Source of the DNA: Chromera velia
Lineage: Eukaryota; Sar; Chromeraceae
Length of the DNA stretch: 13,191 bases
Assembly (NCBI GenBank): GCA_018398765.1
Contig: JAHBMJ010000001.1
Coordinates: forward strand, 110,252-123,442
Direction of reading: 5' to 3'
How positions within the stretch are numbered: the first letter of the stretch is position 1; each line of letters starts with the position of its first letter. Of this stretch, positions 1 to 9,464 are shown piece after piece. Under the pieces are notes generated by a model, which had not been told where the DNA came from, did no database searches, and worked only from the letters and a program-made list of their open reading frames with translations. The position numbers and the translations under genes are program-made.

Positions 1-1257
1 ACCGACACCGGGAGGGGAACCAACCGAAGATGCCCCCCCCTTCGTCTGCTGTTGGTGTTGGCCTTTGTGCATCTGAGTGTAGGATCGCGCGAGTGCTGCC
101 GAGCCTGCCTGTTTCTGGAGATCTGCAACCTTCTTTCTCATCTCCGAGTTCTCTTGGAGCAGTTTGTTCCGCTCGTCCTCCAAAGCTCTGATCAAATGCT
201 GCATCATGCGTGAATGTACATGGGCAGGAACACAGAGAGAGATGGTATTGGTGATGAGGAGACCTTATCTATGCATGAACATCTGTCTGTCTGTCTGTCT
301 GTCTGTCTCTGTATGACTGTGCGGGGTTGCTCCAACGGTGTGTAAAAGATGGACATGCATGGAGGAAGAAAGAAAGAGAGGGACGAACGGAGTTAGAACG
401 AAAAACCGGGCATCAATTACATGAAGGAAAAGGCGGACAGACATGATGGCCAGGGGGGACCTTCCCACTTTTCTCCATTTGGCACTGAGCCCTTCTAACC
501 GACCTGGCTCTCCTCCGCCTTTTTGGCTTCTGAGTTTCCTTTCTGTGCGCTCTGAGTGATCAGTTCTTCCCGGGGCATCAACTGCTCCCCCGGCCACCAT
601 GCGTACGCGTTCTCCGAAATGGAGACGTGCCGGGGTCTGAGGCGTCCCAGGAGGTCTTCAGAGGAAATGGCCATTTCTTTGTGGGGTAGGGGAATTTCAG
701 GGTTCTCGTGAGTGGCCACTTTCAAGGGAAATCGAGCACTGGGGGCGCCCCGCTGCAAGGCCAAGGTACCCCAGACGTAAATACTCCCGTGGGTTGAGAG
801 ACACGCGGAAGAGTGAGGACCGCAGGCAACGTATGCGACGTTCACATCCTCTTTCTTGTCTCCCTTTGTGATTTCTTTGTGTGGGAACTCAATCTGAATC
901 GGCTCTTCCACGTCTTTATAGTCCTTTCCCCCCACCTGCCCCGACTTATTCCGACCCCAACTAAACGCCGTGCCATCGTATGCCGCAACCAGGCAATGAT
1001 TCCTTCCTGCAGACACCTGTCTGATCAGGTGAGAGAAGAGCTTGTCGACAGGAAGAGCTTGGTTCTCATTGCGAGAGGCCATACGACCCAGCTGACCGTA
1101 CCTGCATTTCGTTTGTACATTTACTCAATCAGTCGTCCTCTCATACACTCACCGATGAACTTGTGCATGCATCAATTCGTTTTTTCATGAGTTTCTTCCT
1201 TCCTTCCTTCTTCTGTCATTGATCCATTCACTCACTCACTCACTCACTCACTCATTC

Positions 1258-1289
<32 letters not shown>

Positions 1290-1687
1290 CTTTCTTTATT
1301 TAATGCGCCATTGAGTCAGCTGTACACATGCATGTACACTGGTCCCCCCCCACTGGTCCGATGAACAGAACAAACAGCATTCTCCTTCGTTTGGACGTAT
1401 ACATGGAAAGATCGATCGTCCTGCATGTATCCCAATTGATCCTCGAGGAGCCCACTGACAACCCATTCCTTCCTTCATGCATGCAGCTCTGAGATTCCAG
1501 ACGGACGGACAAACCTATTTCTTCCCCACGTGTAGACGACGCCCTCGTCAGTGAGCAGAATTCCGTGCTCGTCCCCTATCGCGACCTCAAGCACCAACTG
1601 CCCCCCCTCGGCAAGGCTTCCTTTCCCATTGACAGAGTAGAAAGGTGTCACGGTCCTAAGAAACTTTTTGGAGTCCGGAGCCGCCAT
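1..1687 (-). CDS. RCC1-repeat protein with coiled coil, 5' part (3 exons, runs off left edge)
   Basis: Exons on the minus strand are 1687-1515, 1101-504 and 198-1 (continuing outside). Junctions are AATAG|GTTTGT with TGCAG|GTACGG, then AGCCAG|GTCGGT with GATGCAG|CATTTG. All are GT-AG and keep frame, giving at least 323 residues. Three RCC1-type blades are visible: VAIGDEHG..VVYTWGRNRYGQLG (about 35-63, spanning the first splice), VSAGRNH..AFSWGRNKSGQVG (87-115) and VACGPHSS..IYVWG (149-169). The first splice rebuilds the classical WGRNRYGQLG motif, which strongly supports it. Residues about 235-290 become charged and heptad-like (ALEDERNKLLQENSEMRKKV), followed by a Gln/Gly/Ser-rich stretch. 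RCC1 blades form beta-propellers used as Ran exchange factors or as protein-binding platforms; which applies here cannot be told. With only about three blades so far, a complete seven-bladed propeller is not shown. The start ATG at 1687 has G at -3. No stop is in the window. Confidence 0.82.
283..308. repeat. (CTGT)n microsatellite in intron 2 of the RCC1-like gene
   Basis: A run of CTGT units about 26 bases long lies in the intron between exons 2 and 3 of the minus-strand gene. The rest of that intron (199-503) shows no recognisable element. Confidence 0.85.
1197..1289. repeat. Compound microsatellite (TTCC, CACT, CAAT) in intron 1 of the RCC1-like gene
   Basis: Consecutive short arrays of TTCC, CACT and CAAT units lie in the 413-base intron (1102-1514) of the minus-strand gene. 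Units drift stepwise from one tetranucleotide to the next, as expected from slippage plus point mutation. A TGCATGCA-type palindrome lies near 1484-1492. Confidence 0.85.
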
Positions 1688-2714
1688 GTCGAATCGTGGA
1701 AGTGAGGCAGTGGAATGTAATTACCAGAGAGCTCTCTTGCAGAGTCTACAGGCTTCTCACTCTCTCTCTTCGATCAATCAAATGCTCTCAGACAGAAGTC
1801 TGCAGTTTTACTGATGATGAGAGTATCTTGGGACTTTTTTGATGCAAATGAGCTCTCAGAGGTGTGGATCCTTTGGAGAATGTATTGTGATGTCGATCAG
1901 GAGACTGATTGGTGTTCAATCACCGATGTGCAAAAGCAACACCTCTTTCCAACAAGTTCATGCAGACGGAAGACAGGAGGAGCGTTCAGGGTCCAGTCGA
2001 CCGAAGCATACACTGGAAGGAAAGCTGGAAGGGGGTCAAAGAGTGAGCTCGTGAGGAGGCAATGAAGTTTGTCTTGTGTGATGGATGAGTCTCAATTGTA
2101 TGGATCGAAGCATTCTTTTATAGTTCGAATTAAATTGCATGCTCAATTGATCCGGCCGGCCATGCATGCAATGATGCATGCATGCAGGCATTTTTTCTCC
2201 AAAAAACAAATTAACGCTTGCAAAAGCTGCGCGCTCTGCGCGCTCTCAAATTGCGCGCGCGTGCGCGGTGTCATTTCTTTTTGCGCACTCGGAGTCAGCC
2301 GTCTGCGCGCCACTGCATGGCTTGTCTTATATATTAATATATGACATGCAGCCTGGAACTCACAAAACAATGGGACCGAATCACATTCGAATTCTATATA
2401 TTCGATTCAATCACCGAGAAACGGTCACCATGAGTGCGACCACATGCAAATTGCCGACCGAGGCAGTAATCGCCCGTGTCTATGCCGGCCTGAAAGATCC
2501 CCGCAAGCCAAAAGCTGTTTGTGCTTCTGGCCTCTTGGGCCGTCTCCTTTTGGTTCTGCCCCCCCTCAGTCGGCTCTTTTGTCGATTCGACCCTTCAAGA
2601 CTCTTGAAGAGAAGAACGGGCTGAGAGCGCCTATTGCGGAGGAGACCTTGTGGGCACTTTACTGGGGCTGGAGAGATAGAAACAGAACAGAGAAGAGAGA
2701 CGTGACGAAAGGAG
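1688..2714. promoter_or_regulatory. Shared 5' spacer of two divergent genes (probable bidirectional promoter region)
   Basis: The RCC1-like gene starts at 1687 on the minus strand and the triphosphatase gene at 2715 (or 2430) on the plus strand, so both promoters should lie here. Visible elements are three TGCATGC-type sites at 2136-2142, 2163-2170 and 2175-2186; a GCGC-rich patch at about 2227-2310; and a perfect 14-bp palindrome ATATATTAATATAT at 2329-2342, which is TATA-like and about 90 bases upstream of the well-placed ATG at 2430 (context CACCATGAG). TGCATGC is a known binding motif of ApiAP2 factors in apicomplexans; use here is inferred. No transcription start can be fixed from sequence. 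If translation starts at 2715, the ATGs at 2368 and 2430 would be upstream reading frames. Confidence 0.45.
2175..2186. promoter_or_regulatory. TGCATGCATGCA palindromic motif in divergent spacer
   Basis: This is the longest of three TGCATGC sites within 51 bases (others at 2136-2142 and 2163-2170). The clustering and palindromic form suggest a factor-binding site, by analogy with the apicomplexan ApiAP2 motif. The same word also occurs elsewhere in the window, including just before splice acceptors, so it may simply be common in this genome. Confidence 0.3.
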
Positions 2715-3341
2715 ATGACGTCACAAGAATCAGGAAAGGCTCACGCAGAGCTTTTGGAAAGCGGTAAGCACCTCTCAGACCCCTCCCTGATCAAGCGTCT
2801 CTTGCTGTTTGTATGAGTACATCTTTCTCCTTGTTCTTGCTACTCATTTAAAGACAGGGGGCCCTGTTCACTTCAAGATGGATCCAGAGTTTTTGATATT
2901 CATTATGCCCGGAATGTACTCTCGATCCCCTTTCAGTGCCTACCCCCTCGATCTGCCTGCAGAAACGGACACGGTGGTCCTCAACCTTGCTGAACAGATC
3001 TGCAATGCTCTCTCTCAAGTCATCTTCAAAGATGGCTCTGCTGCCACTCTCGAGGTGGGTGCAATGCGCATGCGTCCGTCCATCCATCCAGGCTTGCGTG
3101 TGTTTCTTTCTTTCTGGTCTTGGTCACAGATCGTCTTCATACATTGAGGAGAGGTTGGCGGGTCCAACAGGATTTTGGGTTTTCGTTTCAATTGGCCGAC
3201 TGCGATTCTTGACGCCGCATAAGGGCCAAGCCAATCATGTGCAGGTCTACTTCCGCGTGCGCGGTTTTTTGGTCTCTGTCCATCTCTCCATCCCCATCTC
3301 TCTGACCCACCCTCCCTCTCTCTGTATATACACGTATATAG

Positions 3342-3387
<46 letters not shown>

Positions 3388-6216
3388 GTGGAGGGTCGTT
3401 TAGGAACAGTCCGGTTTGATGGCCCGAATCGCCTGAAGCTGCCGTCAGACGTGGAAGTTCTCTTGAGAGACGTCTGTCTGTATGTGTGTATGTATGTATG
3501 AGAAAAAGGGAAAGAAAAGTCGATATAGTATGTCTGTCTGCCTTCCACTGAGAGAGCGCGCCAAAAGAAGAAAGAAAAGAAACAGAAGAGAATGAAGAAG
3601 GAGCAAAGGCAAAAGAAAAGACGATAGAGTCTGTCTGTTTGTCGATGTGTATGCCTTTTTTCAGCTTTCTTTGAAGCACACGCTGACCGCATTCATCACC
3701 GACAGAAAACAAACAAATGAACCCCTGACTGAAAGAAGAAGCCGATCGATCAAAGCAGAGAGAACGTCGAGTGAAGTAAAAAACATGATGAGTTAAAGAA
3801 ACGAAGGCATCGTTTGATGAAAAAAATAAACAACAATGGGGGTGAGAGGAATGGGTTCTCCGCCCTTTTTCCAGCCGCGTTCTTTCTTTCCATGTCCATT
3901 TGTTTCTGTTGTTCTGTTCCTTCTTGAGTGCTTTTTGAATCCATCCATGTGTTCTTCTTTTTTGGGGGTTTGTAATCAGTTGCTGATTGTTTGGTGACCC
4001 AAACGAATGAATGGATGGATGGATGGATGAATGAATGCAGGAGCTTCGCACACAAATCGGGACGTCGTATAGGTTCGAGGCGGGAGTCAATAAGGTTCGT
4101 GCGTGCGTCGTTCCTTTCCTTTTCTTGTTTTGTCTTTTCCTGTCTTTTCTTTTCTTGTCGTTTGTTCTCAGACATTCTTTTTTCTCCTTTTCTTCTTCTC
4201 TTAGTTCTCACAATTAAGGAGTCAATTGAAGCACTACTGAGCAACGTGCGTGCGTCGAGACTTTTACGGCTTATGAAGACTCAGAAAGAGATTTGATGGG
4301 TTTCGCACGTTTTGATTTGACATGCGGGTGAACGTGGAGCATGGGCTACGTACTCTGGATATTCTCCGAACCCAGGGGCCGAGAAGGATCTGGAACAGGG
4401 GGGGGGTCTTTCAGTTCGTTGATTCAACGGCGGTCCGACAGTCGGGGTGGTCATTCGAACTTCGAATGAATTGAAGTAGAGTGAATTGAGGGAGCGTTCA
4501 GCTGAGATGCCTGCCTGACTAGATATGTCTCCATGGTTTGTTCATGTGGGGGGAGGGAGTGAAGCTAGGGGCATGTGGAGTCAAACAAAAGGACTTCTTT
4601 TTAAATCCCATCACACAGACATGCAATCAATTTGGGTCTTCTTGTGTTTCCCCAACTGATCTTCTTTGCCTCCGCCTGCCTGCCTGCCTGCCTGCTTACC
4701 TGCAGAGGGATTTTGAGCGTCTGGACCAGGCGATGACCGAGGTGTTTGACTCGAGCTTTGCAACCACCAGTTCGAGTGGGCACCCGATCCCGGCACACCA
4801 CAAACTTCCGTGCGTGACGAAGAACATTCAGACAAGGGACACATTCCATGAGTCAGTGTATGCATGCATGCATTCATTCATTTATTCAGAAGAAGAAGGA
4901 GAAGAAGAAGGAGACGAAAAAGAGGGAGAAGGGAAAAAATGAATTCTGTATGAAAATGAGGGCACAGCACGAAGTCTCATGCGTGAAGAAGACCAATCAG
5001 ACCAGAGAGAGACAAATTCCTTCTAGGGGGGGGGGGCGCTGTCCGTCGGAATGACCGCACACGGATCCGCGACTTTCTTCTTGCATGGTTGCATGCAGAA
5101 CGAACTACAAAGTGAAGCGTCCTCAGCCTCCCAGGGAAAGGAAGCAGAAAGCCGCCGCTGCAGCCGCACAAGCCGAGACGAAAGCCGAGGAAGGCGAGGA
5201 GGACTCCTTGGCGAAGAGCAGGGCCTTGGCGGACAACGAACCCTCACAAGGGAGCGTCAGATGTTCCAAGGAGATTCCGCAGGGAACTGAAGAGAAAATT
5301 GTGTCAGTCTGTCAGTCTGTCAGTCATCCAATCTAAGACTTCAAAAGCGCGAGTTTATTCCCTTCTTGTCGCTCTAATTTGTCTAACTCAGAAGTGAACA
5401 ACCGCGACTAGCTGATTCGACTCCTTTGTTGCCGCTGGGAGCAAAACGACAAACCTGAATCATTCTCTTTCTCTCTGCGTGTGTGAGTGCGTGTGTGTGC
5501 GTGCGTGCGTGTGTGTGGACTTGCTTCGACTGCAGGAAGGACAACTTCTGTACTCTGAACGTCTGGACGGGTCTTCACGAGTACGAGACAGAGAACAGGG
5601 ACCAGATGGCAGAGCGGAAAGACGTGACACTGGACCCGAAGGAGGAAGTGAGGAAGTATGACTTCAGGATTGTTGTCAACTGTGAGTGCGAAGGTGAGTC
5701 ATTAGGTAACTGGGGGGGGAACAACTACAACTACAGATAGAATGGCATAGGCGGAAGGAAAGGAAAAAGGAAAAGAAAGGAAGGAGAAAAAGCAAGGAGG
5801 GTAGAGGTCGAAAGAAAGTGCGAGAGTGAGCTCCGTGGTTGATCGCCTGAAAATCTTGCATTGGAGGGAGTCAAGTCAACTGAAAGAAAGATGAGGATGG
5901 TTGCACTAATCCGTCTGCGTGTTTCGGACAATGGAAAGAAAGATACAGTGAAGTGGATATAAAGAGGCAAACTTTATTGGTACACCAAAATGCGCGGAAG
6001 GAAAGAAGGTCATTGAGGCGTTTCATTTCATTTCCTTCGACACGACGTGCATATCACAGACTTCACTTTAGTCTCCCCTTGATCATTTTCATCCATTTCT
6101 GTGCCTGTTTCCTCTTCTCTTTTTGCTCTTTCTCAACCGCTTACCAAAATTAATCGCGATTCTATCGCTCTCTCACGTCTTCTTTTTGGACTTCTCCGGT
6201 CTTTTTGGTGTCTCCT

Positions 6217-6247
<31 letters not shown>

Positions 6248-7656
6248 CAGTTGCCGCCACCTGCACTCGAGAGAACCAAACAGAGATGAGGAGAAGGAGG
6301 AGAAAATCCATTATGTTAGTCTGTCCATGAAGGAAGCAAAGCAATCTGACAGTCATCCATACAGGCACTCACTCGAATGACATTTAGGCAGGGGCATGCA
6401 AAGCAGACAAATTTGCGTTTCCCCCGCCGTAACGAGATCTCTGTCAACACACACGCATTGAGAATATTTGAATTATGTGATACTGGAGGACGCAGCAAGC
6501 GAGTAGATTGCTTGGTTTTTGATCTCAAAAAGAATTGTAGAAAGGAAGAAGAAAAGAAAGACATTCGAAATGCCAACTGGTGTCTCTCCTGTGCAAGCAG
6601 CCCCTTCGGTTTTCCCTCCCCCCCTTCTCCCCCCCTTCTCCCCCCCTTCTCCCCCCCTTCTCCCTTTCTTCGTTCCTTCAGCACGCAAGATCTGGAAGTT
6701 GACTTGACGCGAGTGGTTGAGGAGGACGCGCAATCTGTGAGTCTGTCTGTCCTTGCTTCGTATTCGTGCTTTCTGCACCCACTGTTTCCTCTCTCCTCCA
6801 CTAACTCTCAATGAAATGAGTCAGTTCTGTGAGAGAGGGCGGCGGGAAGGGAAAGAAAAAGAGAAGGAAGAACTTCATTCCTTCCTGCTACTTTTAGAAG
6901 ACTGCAGTAATCAATTGTCAATGAACTTCGAGGAGACAGACAGACAGACTTCTTCTAGGGTGGCATGCAGGCGCTTTTCTCCAACCATTTCGTGACTCTT
7001 CTTTTCTCAGCTGAAAGAACTATGTGCCCCTCCTAGCCGAATGGCTTCCTTCCTTTTTTCCTTTATTGTTTCTGAACCAACTACCGTTGATTGAGCAGAA
7101 AAGAATGCCCCTATCTGTTCATTCATATTCGCATGCTTCCCTTTCCTTTCCTTTCGTTTCCTTTCCTTGCTGAGCGCGTGAGAGAGAGCAGAAGTCCTTG
7201 GGAGGGGGGCAAGAGGCCACCGGCATGGGGGGGATGAAGGGGGCAGACCCGAGAGAAGCCTTCGAATTTGAGGTCGAAATGAACCCGTGAGTCTTTTTTG
7301 TCTTGTCTTGTCTTTCTTTTCGTTCTTTTTTTCTTCTTTACTTCTCCGTCCTCGTCCCTGCCTCCCTGCGTACCTGCCCGTCTTGCTTCGTTCCTGTTCA
7401 TGAGTGTGTGTGTTGGTCTGAGAAGCGACATTGAAAAGGGAGACATTTTGTGTTGCCACATCTTTCGTTCTCCTCTGCTTCTTCTGTGCATCGTGGTTCC
7501 CTGAATGTGGAAAGCTCCCTGTCTTGCGCGTGCGTCTACTGGTTGTCTGTGTTCGGCCTGAAGGAAGCAAGAAACATCCAATCATGCATGATCTTCTTAT
7601 CTCTCTGCTGTGTGTCTGTGTTTGTCCAGGTGTGTGGTGAATCCGTCCGTGTGATA

Positions 7657-7699
<43 letters not shown>

Positions 7700-7707
7700 C
7701 GTGTGTG

Positions 7708-7749
<42 letters not shown>

Positions 7750-7813
7750 TGTGTATGTGTGTGCGTGTGCGTGTGCGTGTGTGTATATGTATGTGTATGT
7801 GTATGTGTATGTG

Positions 7814-7844
<31 letters not shown>

Positions 7845-9293
7845 TCGTGCGCGTGCGTGCGTGCAGACAAAAGCTGAAGGAGTTGGTGGAGAAGAGGGAC
7901 AAGGGACACCCGAAGGATCTCTTCGACTACTGCTCCGGTTGGTTGGTTGAACTGTCCGACCGGGTGGTTGGTTGAACTGTCCGACCGGGTGGTAGACTCA
8001 TGTCTCCTCCTGTCCTTCCATCGCAACGCATCTGTCTTTCTCTGGGTTTTGGGGGGGCTCTCCTGGAATTTTTGGTTTTGTTTGTACGATTCAGCCACTG
8101 AATGCATCAAACATATTCAATGAGTGGCTCGATCAATCTTTCTCACTTCCTGTCTCTCCGACTGTCTCGCTGCCTGATAGAGTGAGTGCCTTCGATCGAT
8201 CGACCCGGCGTTTCTTTCTTTCTGCCCGGCTTTCTGCCTGCAGATTTTGTCTACTTTCTCAGGCGGTGCGCGGAGTTTCTCAACAAATCTTGGACCCAGG
8301 ATTTCCGGGGCCGTGCGCCGGTCTCCGCTCCCTCTTCTTCTGCAGAGGCGGGGGCCTCCCAGCAGCAGCAGAAGATCTCGAATGGAAGCGAACACGCGAA
8401 TGGAGACGTCGTCGCAAACGGAGGAAGGAGGAAGAGAGGCGCAGAGGAAGTGAAGGGAGGCGAGCAAGGCGGTGGTGCAGTAAGTGGGGGTGTCCGGGAG
8501 GCACAGAGACTTAACGTGCTTGCAAATCTGGAGACTGCGACTGTGGCTCCGGAAGTGAGTAATTTATGTAATCTTAATTTTTCTCTCTGTGTGTCTCCCT
8601 CTTACTCTTTTCTCTTTCTCTCTGTGACCCGTGGGTGTTCTGGGAACACTTCAGGCAAAGTGAATCCGTCGATTGTTGTTTAAGCACTACCGGGTGGATA
8701 CTTTTTTTTACTCTTTTCTGCGTGCTCTGCTTGTTTGTTTCTTTGTTTGTGTTTCTTTCTCCTTTCGACCCGTTGATGTTTTTCTCCAATGGAGGAACAC
8801 TTCCTTGAAGTTCCTCTCTTCCTCCCTTCCTTCGTTCCTGCCATTCGACAGAGACGGTACTCGAATAATGTCGCGCATCTGGGTGAATTCAGTCTCTCCT
8901 TCGGAGATTAGCATCCTGTTATGATCGTACACGGAAGATCGATGATTCGGTTTCCCATGCATGCAACGTACGCCCATGCAAACACGCAATTAAAGGAAAA
9001 GGCGCTGCTTAGCTGCGTGTCTGTCTATCTATCTGCAGGCACTGGAAGCTTTCAAGAAGCACATCCTCCCCCCTTCAGACCCCACGACCTCAGAAGGTGC
9101 TTGTGTGCTCCCTCTGATCGGCGATTATTTCTTCAACGCTGTCGCCCTCTCTGTGGAGAAGGCAGCGAAAGAGAGGGAAAAATCAGAACCTGCATGGAAG
9201 GCCAAAGACATAATGGCAGAGGAAGAGAAGGGAGAAAGGAAGGGAGGGGGGCAGTCAGACGAATCGATGGGAATTGAAGATCGGGGAACATAA
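2715..9293 (+). CDS. mRNA-capping RNA 5'-triphosphatase, Cet1-type metal-dependent tunnel enzyme (13 exons)
   Basis: This enzyme type removes the gamma phosphate from nascent mRNA 5' ends, the first step of nuclear capping. My exons: 2715-2763, 2963-3054, 3388-3471, 4041-4094, 4706-4857, 5099-5302, 5536-5693, 6251-6314, 6682-6736, 7192-7286, 7867-7937, 8244-8554, 9039-9293. All junctions are GT-AG and in phase; total 547 residues plus TAA. Motifs in order: LEVEGRLG (46-53, first metal-binding Glu pair E47/E49), YRFEAGVNK (85-93), YDFRIVVNCE (253-262), the basic run RRRRRKS (278-284), EVDLTRV (291-297) and FEFEVEMN (328-335, metal-binding E329/E331/E333). These match the tunnel strands of yeast Cet1 and protist homologues. 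Residues about 152-211 form a Lys/Ala/Glu-rich insert and about 380-460 a Gln/Gly/Ser/Glu-rich insert. No guanylyltransferase domain is present, so that activity should be encoded elsewhere. Uncertain points are the N-terminus (ATG 2715 or 2430), whether 2855-2962 is partly exonic, and the exon 12 donor (8480 is a second good one). Confidence 0.85.
3343..3384. repeat. (TG)21 microsatellite abutting the acceptor of intron 2
   Basis: A pure TG run of 42 bases is followed directly by CAG and exon 3 (3388). There is no separate polypyrimidine tract between repeat and acceptor, so the repeat itself occupies the position where splicing factors normally bind. Confidence 0.9.
4004..4035. repeat. (GGAT/GAAT)n microsatellite abutting the acceptor of intron 3
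   Basis: GAAT and GGAT units run to within five bases of exon 4 (4041), ending GAATGCAG. The stretch is purine-rich, so this acceptor lacks a polypyrimidine tract in its last 35 bases. Confidence 0.85.
4674..4696. repeat. (CCTG)n microsatellite before the acceptor of intron 4
   Basis: About five CCTG units are followed by CTTACCTGCAG and exon 5 (4706). The intron (4095-4705) otherwise holds pyrimidine-rich sequence at its 5' end and no recognisable gene. Confidence 0.85.
5026..5036 (+). repeat. G11 homopolymer in intron 5
   Basis: An uninterrupted run of eleven G lies in intron 5 (4858-5098), about 62 bases before exon 6. It is a single tract and does not by itself make a quadruplex motif. 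Confidence 0.8.
5479..5518. repeat. Imperfect (TG)n tract near the acceptor of intron 6
   Basis: A TG-rich stretch with GA and GC interruptions ends 17 bases before exon 7 (5536). It is a third case of a dinucleotide or tetranucleotide repeat at the 3' end of an intron in this gene. Confidence 0.7.
6217..6248. repeat. (CTGC)8 microsatellite fused to the acceptor of intron 7
   Basis: Eight perfect CTGC units are followed by AG and exon 8 (6251), so the final unit supplies the TGC of the TGCAG acceptor. Changes in unit number would not alter the acceptor dinucleotide but would move the upstream branch region. Confidence 0.92.
6618..6661 (-). repeat. Four tandem 11-bp units (C7 TTCT); G7 tracts on the minus strand
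   Basis: Four exact copies of CCCCCCCTTCT lie 20 bases before exon 9 (6682) and form the polypyrimidine tract of intron 8. Read on the minus (template) strand this is four G7 tracts separated by AGAA, an ideal intramolecular G-quadruplex motif. On the RNA it is C-rich, so any quadruplex would be in the DNA template. Confidence 0.9.
7659..7866. repeat. Long interrupted (TG)n tract ending at the acceptor of intron 10
   Basis: About 200 bases of alternating purine-pyrimidine sequence, mainly GT with GC and TA interruptions, run directly into GTGCAG and exon 11 (7867). Because stops are rare in such sequence, long false reading frames appear here on both strands. Alternating GT/GC sequence is prone to form Z-DNA. 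Confidence 0.92.
7941..7990. repeat. Perfect tandem duplication of a 25-bp unit beside the donor of intron 11
   Basis: Units at 7941-7965 and 7966-7990 are identical and begin GGTTGGTTGAACTG. They start three bases after the inferred splice donor (exon 11 ends at 7937, intron GTTGGT). The duplication therefore copies donor-like GGTTGGTT sequence into the intron. Confidence 0.95.
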
Positions 9294-9427
9294 ATTGATT
9301 TGTGAAGTACATATAATAATATATAGTACGTGGTACATGACACACTGATGCAGTCTTCAGATGACCCACTGATCTCAAGTCATATAAAGCTTTGTACGTT
9401 GCATACAAATGCATAATATGCTATAAA

Positions 9428-9464
<37 letters not shown>

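Noticed and set aside
2855-2962. Extending exon 2 upstream with the acceptor AAAGACAG near 2857
   Set aside because: It is also in frame, but it adds a stretch with no clear relation to the family. The CCTGCAG acceptor at 2962 matches the TGCAG habit of this gene. Transcript data would decide.
3015-4244. Overlapping minus-strand open frames rich in Ser/Phe/His
   Set aside because: They cross exons 2-4 of the plus-strand gene and consist mainly of the antisense of TG and purine-rich intron sequence. No domain is visible.
5749-5820. Purine-rich stretch in intron 7
   Set aside because: Interrupted GGAAA-type sequence without exact units or coding sense, ordinary for introns here.
6251-6289. 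Frame LPPPALERTKQR at the start of exon 8, resembling the basic region of tunnel triphosphatases
   Set aside because: Reaching this frame needs a phase-0 donor in exon 7, and none exists. The phase-1 join gives RRRRRKS followed by EVDLTRV, which continues in frame.
7007-8110. Long minus-strand open frame of 367 codons rich in His/Thr
   Set aside because: It is the reverse reading of the TG tract and its flanks, which lack stops by composition. It overlaps exons 10 and 11 of the plus-strand triphosphatase, which carry recognised motifs.
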